Shown here: positions 1 to 5,800 of the stretch, piece after piece
How positions within the stretch are numbered: the first letter of the stretch is position 1
Layout of the letters: each line of letters starts with the position of its first letter
DNA from: Sphingomonas sp.
Lineage (GTDB): Bacteria > Pseudomonadota > Alphaproteobacteria > Sphingomonadales > Sphingomonadaceae
Assembly: GCA_030824725.1 (NCBI GenBank)
Contig: JAPJRE010000251.1
Location: 1-6,163 of the forward strand
DNA: 6,163 nt
Direction of reading: 5' to 3'
Notes under the pieces: model-generated
What the model saw: only the letters and a program-made list of their open reading frames with translations
Told to the model about the DNA's origin: nothing
The model's database searches: none
Made by a program: the position numbers and the translations under genes

Positions 1-17
1 AAGTGCGCGCAGAGACG

Positions 18-55
18 CTTAGCGTATATCTGTGCCCGTTCTATGTCCTGACCCC
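18..55 (-). repeat. 38-bp terminal inverted repeat of a Tn3-family (Tn21-like) transposon
   Basis: Read on the minus strand from 55 down to 18, the sequence starts GGGGTCAGGAC and ends ATACGCTAAG, and is exactly 38 bases long. Tn3-family ends of the Tn21/Tn501 type are 38 bp, start with GGGG and finish with ACGCTAAG, so both ends and the length fit. The outer tip is at 55, so the transposon body lies leftwards, outside the window, and the gene cluster begins just outside it. The bases AACAA at 56-60 would be the 5-bp target duplication if the other copy exists. In the + direction the TAG at 20-22 could be the stop of a gene arriving from the left, as transposase genes often end close to the repeat, but too few codons are visible to claim this. 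Confidence 0.78.
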
Positions 56-129
56 AACAAGGTCTGCTCGTACACCTTCATCTGAAGCCGGAAGGTGAGG
101 GCGATACCCGCAACCCTATGACTGGCTGT

Positions 130-155
130 CGCCGGCGCTGAAACAGGCGCCGGCG
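130..155. repeat. Perfect 9-bp GC hairpin upstream of fghA
   Basis: CGCCGGCGC (130-138) is followed by an 8-base loop and its exact reverse complement GCGCCGGCG (147-155). It lies about 75 bases before the fghA start. The downstream bases are TTCCCCCC, not a T run, so a textbook intrinsic terminator is not supported. It could be a transcript structure in the leader, an operator-like dyad, or a chance product of GC-rich sequence. Confidence 0.5.
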
Positions 156-220
156 CTTCCCCCCGCACAACAGCCAGCAAAAGGGCTCCTATCGCCACAC
201 CGTCCACCAACCGTCGAAGC

Positions 221-226
221 AAGGAA
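221..226 (+). promoter_or_regulatory. Ribosome binding site of fghA
   Basis: AAGGAA is followed, after six bases (ACAAAA), by the ATG at 233. This good match and spacing support 233 as the real start. Confidence 0.7.
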
Positions 227-232
227 ACAAAA

Positions 233-1063
233 ATGGAACGTGTCGAACATCACGCCAGCTTCGGCGGTTGGCAGGACGTCTATCAGCATGACTCGATCAG
301 CCTCGGTTGTCCGATGAAGGTCGGCGTCTATCTGCCTCCCCAGGTGAAGGACGGTCGCGTGCCGGTGCTGTATTGGCTGTCCGGCCTGACCTGCACCGAG
401 CAGAATTTCATCACCAAGGCTGTCGCGCAGCGTTTCGCGGCCGAGCACGGGATCATCCTCGTCGTGCCGGACACCAGCCCGCGAGGCGAAGGCGTGGCCG
501 ACGATCCCGGCTATGATCTGGGGCAGGGCGCCGGCTTCTACGTCAACGCGACGCAGGAACCTTGGGCCGCACACTACCGCATGTACGATTATGTCGTCGA
601 GGAATTGCCGGCGCTGATCGAAGCCACATTCCCGGCCGATGATCGCCGGGCTATCGCGGGCCATTCCATGGGCGGGCATGGCGCCCTTGTTGCCGCCCTG
701 CGCAACCCCGGACGCTATCGCAGCGTATCGGCCTTCTCGCCGATCGTAGCGCCGAGCCAGGTGCCTTGGGGCGAGCGTGCCTTCACGGCCTATCTGGGTG
801 ACGATCGCGAGGCGTGGAAGCAATATGACGCCATCGAACTTATCAAGGCCGCCCGCGAGCGTCTGCCGTTGCTCGTCCATCAGGGTCTGGATGACGAGTT
901 TGTCGAGCGCGAGCTGCGCCCCGACTTGCTGGAGGCGGCGTGCAAGGCTGCCGAGCACCCGCTGACGCTCCATCGGCTGCCTGGATACGACCACAGCTAT
1001 TATTTCATCGCGAGTTTCATCGGCGAACATATCGCCCACCATGCCGCGGCGTTGTCCCAATGA
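233..1063 (+). CDS. fghA: S-formylglutathione hydrolase
   Basis: This cytoplasmic alpha/beta-hydrolase (esterase D family) cleaves S-formylglutathione to formate and glutathione, the second step of glutathione-dependent formaldehyde oxidation after S-(hydroxymethyl)glutathione dehydrogenase. The 276-residue length is normal for FrmB/FghA. Visible family marks are YWLSGLTCTEQNF (48-60), the nucleophile elbow GHSMGGHG with Ser145 (143-150), the HQGLDDEF segment with the likely catalytic Asp221 (216-223), and GYDHSYYFIASFI with His254 (251-263). The full Ser-Asp-His triad is present, so the enzyme should be active. The start is fixed by AAGGAA upstream and a typical N-terminus. Its TGA overlaps the ATG of the next gene (ATGA, 1060-1063). 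The usual partner dehydrogenase is not in this window and may be elsewhere. The symbol frmB is used for the same family in enterobacteria. Confidence 0.95.
   Translation: MERVEHHASFGGWQDVYQHDSISLGCPMKVGVYLPPQVKDGRVPVLYWLSGLTCTEQNFITKAVAQRFAAEHGIILVVPDTSPRGEGVADDPGYDLGQGAGFYVNATQEPWAAHYRMYDYVVEELPALIEATFPADDRRAIAGHSMGGHGALVAALRNPGRYRSVSAFSPIVAPSQVPWGERAFTAYLGDDREAWKQYDAIELIKAARERLPLLVHQGLDDEFVERELRPDLLEAACKAAEHPLTLHRLPGYDHSYYFIASFIGEHIAHHAAALSQ
1060..1063 (+). promoter_or_regulatory. ATGA stop-start overlap coupling fghA to ndh
   Basis: The TGA of fghA (1061-1063) shares two bases with the ATG of ndh (1060-1062). The preceding bases (GCGTTGTCCCA) contain no purine-rich binding site, so ndh translation probably depends on ribosomes finishing fghA. 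Confidence 0.65.
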
Positions 1064-2418
1064 CCGGGCCGTCACCTTCAACCATGCGCGAAATCGCGCC
1101 CAGCCATGAGCCGGCTCACGGCCGCCATCGCGTGGTGGTCGTGGGGGCGGGCTTCGGCGGCCTTGAAACCGTGCAGCGGCTCGCCGGGAGCGGCGTGGAC
1201 ATCACGCTCGTCGATCGCCGCAACCACCATCTCTTTCAGCCGCTGCTCTATCAGGTGGCGGGCGCCTCGCTGTCGCCATCGGAGATCGCATGGCCGATCC
1301 GTTCGCTCTTCGCCAAGCGGAAGGACGTGCGGACCCTGCTCGGCGAGGTTGAAGGTGTCGATACAGGCGGTCGGCGCGTCATTCTGGAGGACGGCTCGAC
1401 GGTTGCCTATGACACGCTCGTCATCGCGACGGGCGCGCGGCACTCCTATTTCGGCCACGATCAATGGGAACCGTTTGCTCCCGGCCTGAAATCGCTGGAG
1501 GATGCAACCACCATTCGCCGGCGCCTTCTGGTCGCCTTCGAGGAAGCCGAGCGTGAGACGGACCCCGCGCGCCGTGCCGCTTTGCAGACCTTCGTCATCA
1601 TCGGTGGTGGCCCGACCGGCGTGGAGCTGGCCGGCACGATCGCGGAGCTTGCCCGCCTGACGCTGGTGCGGGATTTCCGGTCGATCGACCCGCGTGCGAC
1701 CCGCGTCGTGCTGATCGAAGCCGGGCAACGGCTCTTGCAGGCTTTCCCGGAAGACCTCTCCGCCTATACCCGGCAGGCGCTCGAAAAGCTCGGCGTCGAA
1801 ATCAAGCTCGGCACGCCGGTCACGGAATGCTCCGCCGATGGCGTCGTCGTGGATGGGAAGCAGATTCCCGCCGAAACGATCCTGTGGGCAGCAGGCGTCC
1901 AGGCATCGCCCGCCGCGCATTGGCTGAACGCTGAAGCCGATCGCGCTGGCCGCGTGATTGTCGGACCGGACCTGACGGTGCCGGGTCATCGCGACATTTT
2001 CGTGATCGGCGACACCGCGGCCTCGAACGGGTTCGATGGCAAGCCTGTCCCCGGTCTTGCGCCGGCTGCGAAGCAGGCGGGTCAATATGTCGCCCGGCTT
2101 ATCCGCCAGCGCCTGAAGGGGCAGAACGAGGTCGCGCCCTTCCATTACCGGCATCAGGGCAATTTGGCGACTATAGGCCGCAGCCTTGCCGTCGTCGACA
2201 TGGGTCGGTTTAAGTTGCGCGGGGCCCTGGCGTGGTGGATGTGGAAGCTCATCCACATTTATTTCCTGATCGGGGCGCAGAACCGGCTTAGTGTGGCACT
2301 AAGCTGGCTGTGGACCCATGGCATAGGATATCGTGGCTCTCGGCTGATTACTTATGGCGATCTAGATCATCGCGACGTGGGGGAGAAGGATGACAAGGGG
2401 GGAAAGCCGATTGAGTGA
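1060..2418 (+). CDS. ndh: Type II NADH dehydrogenase (NDH-2), FAD-dependent
   Basis: This single-subunit, non-proton-pumping enzyme passes electrons from NADH to membrane quinone. From ATG 1060 it has 452 residues, typical of NDH-2. GAGFGG (29-34) is the FAD dinucleotide-binding fold. FVIIGGGPTGVELAG (178-192) is the NADH-binding fold. ILWAAGV (274-280) and DIFVIGD with Asp318 (312-318) are the usual flavin contacts, and AAKQAGQYVA (336-345) fits the quinone-site helix. The tail around 393-432 (WMWKLIHIYFLIG, then NRLSVALSWLW) is the amphipathic membrane anchor of the family. I chose 1060 because it overlaps the fghA stop as ATGA; no good ribosome binding site is visible, so it is probably translated by re-initiation. 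ATG 1084 is an alternative. The frame is open back to 940, but that part overlaps fghA and is not NDH-like. It may reoxidise NADH from formaldehyde oxidation (inference). Confidence 0.93.
   Translation: MTGPSPSTMREIAPSHEPAHGRHRVVVVGAGFGGLETVQRLAGSGVDITLVDRRNHHLFQPLLYQVAGASLSPSEIAWPIRSLFAKRKDVRTLLGEVEGVDTGGRRVILEDGSTVAYDTLVIATGARHSYFGHDQWEPFAPGLKSLEDATTIRRRLLVAFEEAERETDPARRAALQTFVIIGGGPTGVELAGTIAELARLTLVRDFRSIDPRATRVVLIEAGQRLLQAFPEDLSAYTRQALEKLGVEIKLGTPVTECSADGVVVDGKQIPAETILWAAGVQASPAAHWLNAEADRAGRVIVGPDLTVPGHRDIFVIGDTAASNGFDGKPVPGLAPAAKQAGQYVARLIRQRLKGQNEVAPFHYRHQGNLATIGRSLAVVDMGRFKLRGALAWWMWKLIHIYFLIGAQNRLSVALSWLWTHGIGYRGSRLITYGDLDHRDVGEKDDKGGKPIE
2283..2307 (+). repeat. 11-bp hairpin inside the 3' end of ndh
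   Basis: GCTTAGTG (2286-2293), loop TGG, then CACTAAGC (2297-2304) form a perfect 8-bp stem. C2283-G2307, C2284-G2306 and a G-U pair (2285/2305) extend it to 11 bp. It lies in the membrane-anchor codons of ndh (about residues 408-416), where the codons CTT, AGT and CTA are AT-richer than the gene around them. It ends about 80 bases before the next start. It could affect mRNA stability or relative expression of the genes on each side, or be coincidental. Confidence 0.55.
2379..2385 (+). promoter_or_regulatory. Ribosome binding site supporting ATG 2390 of the DUF3422 gene
   Basis: GGGGGAG ends four bases before ATG 2390, a short but usable spacing. A second purine-rich run, AAGGGGGGAAAG (2394-2405), lies five bases before an in-frame TTG at 2411, which is therefore a possible alternative start seven codons later. 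Confidence 0.5.
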
Positions 2419-3733
2419 AGCGGGCAGCGCTCCGAATGGCGGTTCGACTGTCTATGGTATGCCGACCTATGAAAATAGGCGGGTTGCCATCGACGAGGTA
2501 CATGCGCGCCCATATCTCCTGATCGAGTCACCGCGCGCCCTGGTGCAGCTCGCCTTCATGAATGAAGGCAATCTGGCCAAGGATAAGGCGACGCTCGCGG
2601 AAATATCGAGCCGAATGGGCGCGTCGCTGCCCGATCAGAACTCCCCCCTTCATGGCCTGACCTGGGATCAGGGCAAATTGCATTGTGAGAAGCATACGGA
2701 GTTTTCGACCTACCTGTGGAGCGCGCCTGTTGATCCCGACACCGGGGATCTGGCGGGCGAAGACCCGTTCAAGCACGGCTTCACCCCGCCTGGGCCGGTC
2801 ATTTGCGGCATCCGGTTGGACGTGGTGGCGTGGACGGAAGAGACCGCGACCTACATTGACCGCTTCGATCCGATCAGCCGCTGCCATTCGCTCGTCGAGG
2901 ACGGCATGGCGGATATCGTTACCGATTTCCGTCAGGATGCAGATGGGCTGACCCGCATCCTCATCCTCGATCGCGGCCTGACGCCGATCCGGCTTGGCGC
3001 GCTGGCGCAGCGGCTCCTTGAAATCGAGACCTATCGGACGTTGGCCCTGCTCGGTATTCCCCTGACCCAATCGCTGGGTCCGCATCTACGCAATATAGAA
3101 AAGCGCCTCGCCGCGATCACGGATGAGATGCGCAAGTCGGCTCGGCGCAACAGCGAGGCGCTGCTTTCCAGATTGACGGATCTCTCGGCCGAGCTGGAGG
3201 CGGACACGGCGTCCAGCCTCTACCGCTTCGGCGCGAGCCGCGCTTATTACGAGATCGTCGAGGAACGGCTTGCCGCACTCGGCGAAACCTTCGTCCCCGG
3301 CTGCTATCGCTGGCGCAGCTTCCTGCATCGCAGGATCGCCCCCGCCATGCGGACCTGTCGCGTGATCGAGGAGCGGCAGGCCAATCTCTCGGACAAGCTG
3401 GCGCGCGCGACCACCTTGCTGCGATCCTGGATCGATGTGCAGCTCGAACGCCAGAATAGCGACCTGCTCGCCTCGATGAACAACCGGGCGAAGCTGCAAT
3501 TGCAGCTTCAGCAGACGGTGGAGGGCCTGTCTGTCGCCGCAATCTCCTATTATGTGATCGGCCTGCTCTCCTATTTCATCAAGGGCATACCGGGCATTCA
3601 CGACGCAGTGGCGCCTGAGCTGGTGATCGCAGCTTTGGTTCCCCTTGTCCTCCTTGGTGTCTGGTGGACCGTTCGGCGGATCAGGCACGCACACAAGGAC
3701 CATGGACAGCCGCCCGCGAAGGGGCAGATGTGA
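2390..3733 (+). CDS. DUF3422 family membrane-anchored protein
   Basis: The function is unknown. The IDEVHARPYLLIESP segment (34-48), the KHTEFSTYLW segment (101-110) and the overall plan match the DUF3422 family, at 447 residues close to the usual size. A soluble N-terminal part (about 30-205) is followed by a long, probably helical or coiled-coil region (about 205-378, rich in Leu, Glu, Arg and Gln). Two hydrophobic membrane segments lie at about 379-398 and 410-427, with a short basic tail (RRIRHAHKDH). The bulk is therefore expected in the cytoplasm, held to the inner membrane by a C-terminal hairpin. The start overlaps the end of ndh by 29 bases; TTG 2411 and ATG 2459 (just before PTYENRR) are alternatives. 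Residues 1-23 are low-complexity and look unconserved, so the start is uncertain. Its place between a membrane NADH dehydrogenase and repair genes suggests co-expression but does not reveal its job. Confidence 0.87.
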   Translation: MTRGESRLSEAGSAPNGGSTVYGMPTYENRRVAIDEVHARPYLLIESPRALVQLAFMNEGNLAKDKATLAEISSRMGASLPDQNSPLHGLTWDQGKLHCEKHTEFSTYLWSAPVDPDTGDLAGEDPFKHGFTPPGPVICGIRLDVVAWTEETATYIDRFDPISRCHSLVEDGMADIVTDFRQDADGLTRILILDRGLTPIRLGALAQRLLEIETYRTLALLGIPLTQSLGPHLRNIEKRLAAITDEMRKSARRNSEALLSRLTDLSAELEADTASSLYRFGASRAYYEIVEERLAALGETFVPGCYRWRSFLHRRIAPAMRTCRVIEERQANLSDKLARATTLLRSWIDVQLERQNSDLLASMNNRAKLQLQLQQTVEGLSVAAISYYVIGLLSYFIKGIPGIHDAVAPELVIAALVPLVLLGVWWTVRRIRHAHKDHGQPPAKGQM

Positions 3734-3798
3734 CCCGACAATCGTTTTTGGGCACGCTTGAGGCGTTCATGGCCTGGCCCTGGCAGGAGGATATCTGA
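3730..3798 (+). CDS. Possible 22-residue bridging small ORF
   Basis: A GTG at 3730 overlaps the stop of the DUF3422 gene as GTGA (3730-3733). It opens a frame encoding (M)TRQSFLGTLEAFMAWPWQEDI (22 residues) that ends at TGA 3796-3798, overlapping the uvrB ATG as TGATG (3796-3800). GAAGGGG (3718-3724) lies five bases before the GTG, a reasonable ribosome binding site. The frame thus fills the whole gap between the two genes, with overlaps at both ends. The peptide is aromatic-rich at its end (WPW) and resembles nothing I recognise. It may be a real small protein, a leader that couples uvrB translation to the genes upstream, or chance. Confidence 0.35.
   Translation: MTRQSFLGTLEAFMAWPWQEDI
3785..3790 (+). 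promoter_or_regulatory. Strong ribosome binding site of uvrB
   Basis: AGGAGG, the full consensus, stands seven bases before ATG 3798. This is the best binding site in the window and fixes the uvrB start. It suggests uvrB can be translated independently of the upstream genes. Confidence 0.85.
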
Positions 3799-5774
3799 TG
3801 TCGACTGGCATATTCATTTTGCACTCCGACTATACCCCGGCGGGCGATCAGCCCGAAGCGATCGCGCGGCTCATATCCGGCATCGAGGAGGGGGCGCACC
3901 ATCAGACCCTCAAGGGCATCACGGGGTCGGGCAAGACGTTCACGATGGCCAACGTGATCCATCGCCTGAAGCGTCCCACGCTGATCCTGGCCCCCAACAA
4001 GACGCTAACGTCGCAGCTCTATGACGAAATGCGGCGATTTTTCCCTGAAAACGCCGTGGAGTATTTCGTCTCCTACTACGACTATTTCCAGCCAGAGGTG
4101 TATTTGCCGGGCCGCGATGAGTTCATTCCGAAAGATTCCTCGATCAACGAGCATCTGGAACGGTTGCGCCTTTCGACGACAAAATCCCTGATTGAGCGCC
4201 GCGATACGATCGTCGTTGCCTCGGTATCGTCGATCTATGGCATGGGCGATCCCGACAATTATCGCGCGCTCCAGGTTCCGCTGACCGAGGGCGCGCGGTT
4301 GGGACAGGAAGAGCTTCTTCGCGGCCTGGCGCGTCTGCAATATGATCGGGCCGAGCACAAGCTGAAGCGCGGCACCTATCGCGCTGATGGCGACGCTGTT
4401 GAGGTTTACCCGGCGGATTCGGAATATAAGGCCCTGCGGGTCGGATTGGCGAACGGCCTGATCGCGTCCCTCCAGTGGTTCGATGCGGCGACCGGAAGGC
4501 AGCTAGAGAGCACCGATCACTATCTCGTATCGCCCAAGACCGTTCTGGCGGCGACCGCCGATCAGGCCCGCAAGGCCGCAACGGCGATCCTCGCAGAGAT
4601 GGAGACGCAGGTCGAGCGGCTGACCAGCGAAAATCGCCTGACGGAAGCGGCGCGCCTCTATGATCGCATCACCAACGATGCCGAGATGTTGCGCGAGGTC
4701 GGATATTGCTCGGGCATGGAAAATTACGCCTGCTATCTGAGCGGCCGTGACCCAGCGCTCCCGCCCATAACCCTGCTCGACTATCTGCCCAAGGATGGGC
4801 TGCTGTTCGTCGACGAATCGCATGTGATGATCCCGCAGATCTCGGCGATGTTCCGGGGCGACCAGGCCCGCAAGGATACGCTGATCGATTATGGCTTCCG
4901 CCTGCCATCCTCGAAGGACAGCCACCCCTTGAGCTTCCACGAGTTCGAACAGGTCAAGCCGCAGACGATCTTCGTGTCCGCCACCCCCGGCGCCTATGAG
5001 GTAAGGGCCTCGCAAGGCAGGGTGGTCGAACAGATCGTTCGGCCGACCGGCCTGCTCGATCCGAAAGTGGAAATCCGCCCGTCCCAAGGCGCGCGGGATG
5101 ATTTGCTACGCGAGATCGCGCAGCGCACGAAGCGCGATGAGCGCGTGCTGGTCACGACGCTGACCAAGGTCGCGACCGAGGAGCTGCACGCATTCCTCGA
5201 AAGCCAGGGCGTGCGCGCGCGCTACATGCACTCTGACGTCAAGGTCGAGGATCGGGTCGCGATCATCGAGGGCCTGCGCGCGGGCGAGTTCGACGTGCTG
5301 ATCGGTATCAGCCTGCTACGCGAAGGGCTCGATATCCCCGAAGCGTCGCTGATCGCGATCTTCGATGCGGACCGCGCGGGCTTCCTGCGCTCGGCCCAGG
5401 CGCTGATCCAGATGATCGGCCGCGTCGCGCGCAACGTGAACGGCACCGCAGTTCTCTACGCCGATACCGTGACGCCGGCGATGAGGGCCGCGATCGACGA
5501 GACCGAGAGTCGGCGACAGCGCCAGATCGCCTTCAACGAAGAGAACGATGTCACCCCGCTCTCGTCGGTTCGCGGCCTGGCGTCGGCGCAGCCCGACCGG
5601 GAAGAGCCGTCGGTCCATTCGGAGGCTTTCTGCGAAAATCTGTACGAGCTGTGCGACCGGATCACCGCGAAGGAACAGGCGCTGCTGACGGCAGTAGATA
5701 ACGATGACGAGGATCGGGCGGAGACGATCCGGGGCGAGTTGGACGGCCTGCACCGTCAGTTCATCTATCTGTGA
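3798..5774 (+). CDS. uvrB: UvrB-family excision-repair helicase, divergent paralog
   Basis: UvrB verifies DNA damage delivered by UvrA and recruits UvrC for incision. All main parts are present in 658 residues: Walker A GITGSGKT (40-47), motif Ia LAPNKTL (64-70), the damage-probing beta-hairpin region (about 92-118), the UvrA-binding domain 2 (about 155-250), GYCSGMENY (302-310), Walker B FVDESH (337-342), VSATPG (393-398), ISLLREGLDIPEASL (504-518) and the motif VI region QMIGRVARN (538-546, Arg542 and Arg545). It departs from the consensus where UvrB meets its partners: RADGD replaces RVRGD (195-199), RVG replaces RVE (214-216), YYDYF replaces YYDYY (93-97), and the C-terminal UVR motif (about 635-651) lacks its key Phe. 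It is somewhat shorter than the E. coli protein (673) and unlike the longer UvrB I expect as the housekeeping copy in alphaproteobacteria. I read it as a second UvrB working with the UvrA2-class gene that follows. Residue comparisons are from memory of the family. Confidence 0.92.
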   Translation: MSTGIFILHSDYTPAGDQPEAIARLISGIEEGAHHQTLKGITGSGKTFTMANVIHRLKRPTLILAPNKTLTSQLYDEMRRFFPENAVEYFVSYYDYFQPEVYLPGRDEFIPKDSSINEHLERLRLSTTKSLIERRDTIVVASVSSIYGMGDPDNYRALQVPLTEGARLGQEELLRGLARLQYDRAEHKLKRGTYRADGDAVEVYPADSEYKALRVGLANGLIASLQWFDAATGRQLESTDHYLVSPKTVLAATADQARKAATAILAEMETQVERLTSENRLTEAARLYDRITNDAEMLREVGYCSGMENYACYLSGRDPALPPITLLDYLPKDGLLFVDESHVMIPQISAMFRGDQARKDTLIDYGFRLPSSKDSHPLSFHEFEQVKPQTIFVSATPGAYEVRASQGRVVEQIVRPTGLLDPKVEIRPSQGARDDLLREIAQRTKRDERVLVTTLTKVATEELHAFLESQGVRARYMHSDVKVEDRVAIIEGLRAGEFDVLIGISLLREGLDIPEASLIAIFDADRAGFLRSAQALIQMIGRVARNVNGTAVLYADTVTPAMRAAIDETESRRQRQIAFNEENDVTPLSSVRGLASAQPDREEPSVHSEAFCENLYELCDRITAKEQALLTAVDNDDEDRAETIRGELDGLHRQFIYL

Positions 5775-5800
5775 TGCGCCGAGTGAAAGTGACCGTATGA
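5774..5800 (+). other. Possible 8-codon bridging mini-ORF between uvrB and the uvrA-like gene
   Basis: ATG 5774 overlaps the uvrB stop as TGATG (5772-5776). It reads MRRVKVTV and stops at TGA 5798-5800, which overlaps the next start as ATGA (5797-5800). The uvrA-like gene has only a weak purine-rich stretch (GAGTGAAAGTGA, 5781-5792) upstream, so re-initiation through this mini-ORF would be a plausible way to couple the two genes. It may also be coincidence. Confidence 0.3.

Larger units (their letters stand above)
56..232. other. Gene-free leader between the transposon end and fghA
   Basis: I found no supportable coding region here. The minus-strand frame 19-222 has only a TTG start with no ribosome binding site and no recognisable family. 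The stretch holds a strong GC hairpin (130-155) and the fghA ribosome binding site. The promoter for the cluster should lie here or further left, but no clear -35/-10 pair stands out. I see no end of an upstream dehydrogenase gene (adhC/frmA), the usual neighbour of fghA. Confidence 0.5.

Noticed and set aside
19..222. Minus-strand frame of 67 residues with a hydrophobic stretch (VAIGALLLAVV)
   Set aside because: Its start is a TTG with no ribosome binding site, it runs through the transposon repeat, and I recognise no family.
940..1059. Extended N-terminus of the NADH dehydrogenase starting at ATG 940
   Set aside because: The added 40 residues lie inside fghA in another frame and do not resemble NDH-2 proteins. 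The ATGA overlap start at 1060 fits far better.
116..1081. 321-residue minus-strand frame opposite fghA
   Set aside because: It is the antisense of a well-identified enzyme. Its composition is the Arg/Gly/Asp-rich pattern typical of antisense frames in GC-rich genes, and no domain is recognisable.
1078..2256. 392-residue minus-strand frame opposite ndh
   Set aside because: It lies antisense to a clear NDH-2 gene and has no motifs; long antisense frames are common at this GC content.
2359..2368. 10-bp palindrome GATCTAGATC just upstream of the DUF3422 start
   Set aside because: It is short, within ndh codons, and not accompanied by promoter-like or repeated elements, so it is not supported as an operator.
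3086..3703. 205-residue minus-strand frame opposite the DUF3422 gene
   Set aside because: Antisense shadow of a family-supported gene, with no recognisable motif.
5704..5796. Longer N-terminus of the uvrA-like gene starting at ATG 5704
   Set aside because: The extra 31 residues overlap the end of uvrB in another frame and do not look like UvrA; ATG 5797 directly after the uvrB stop is the natural start.
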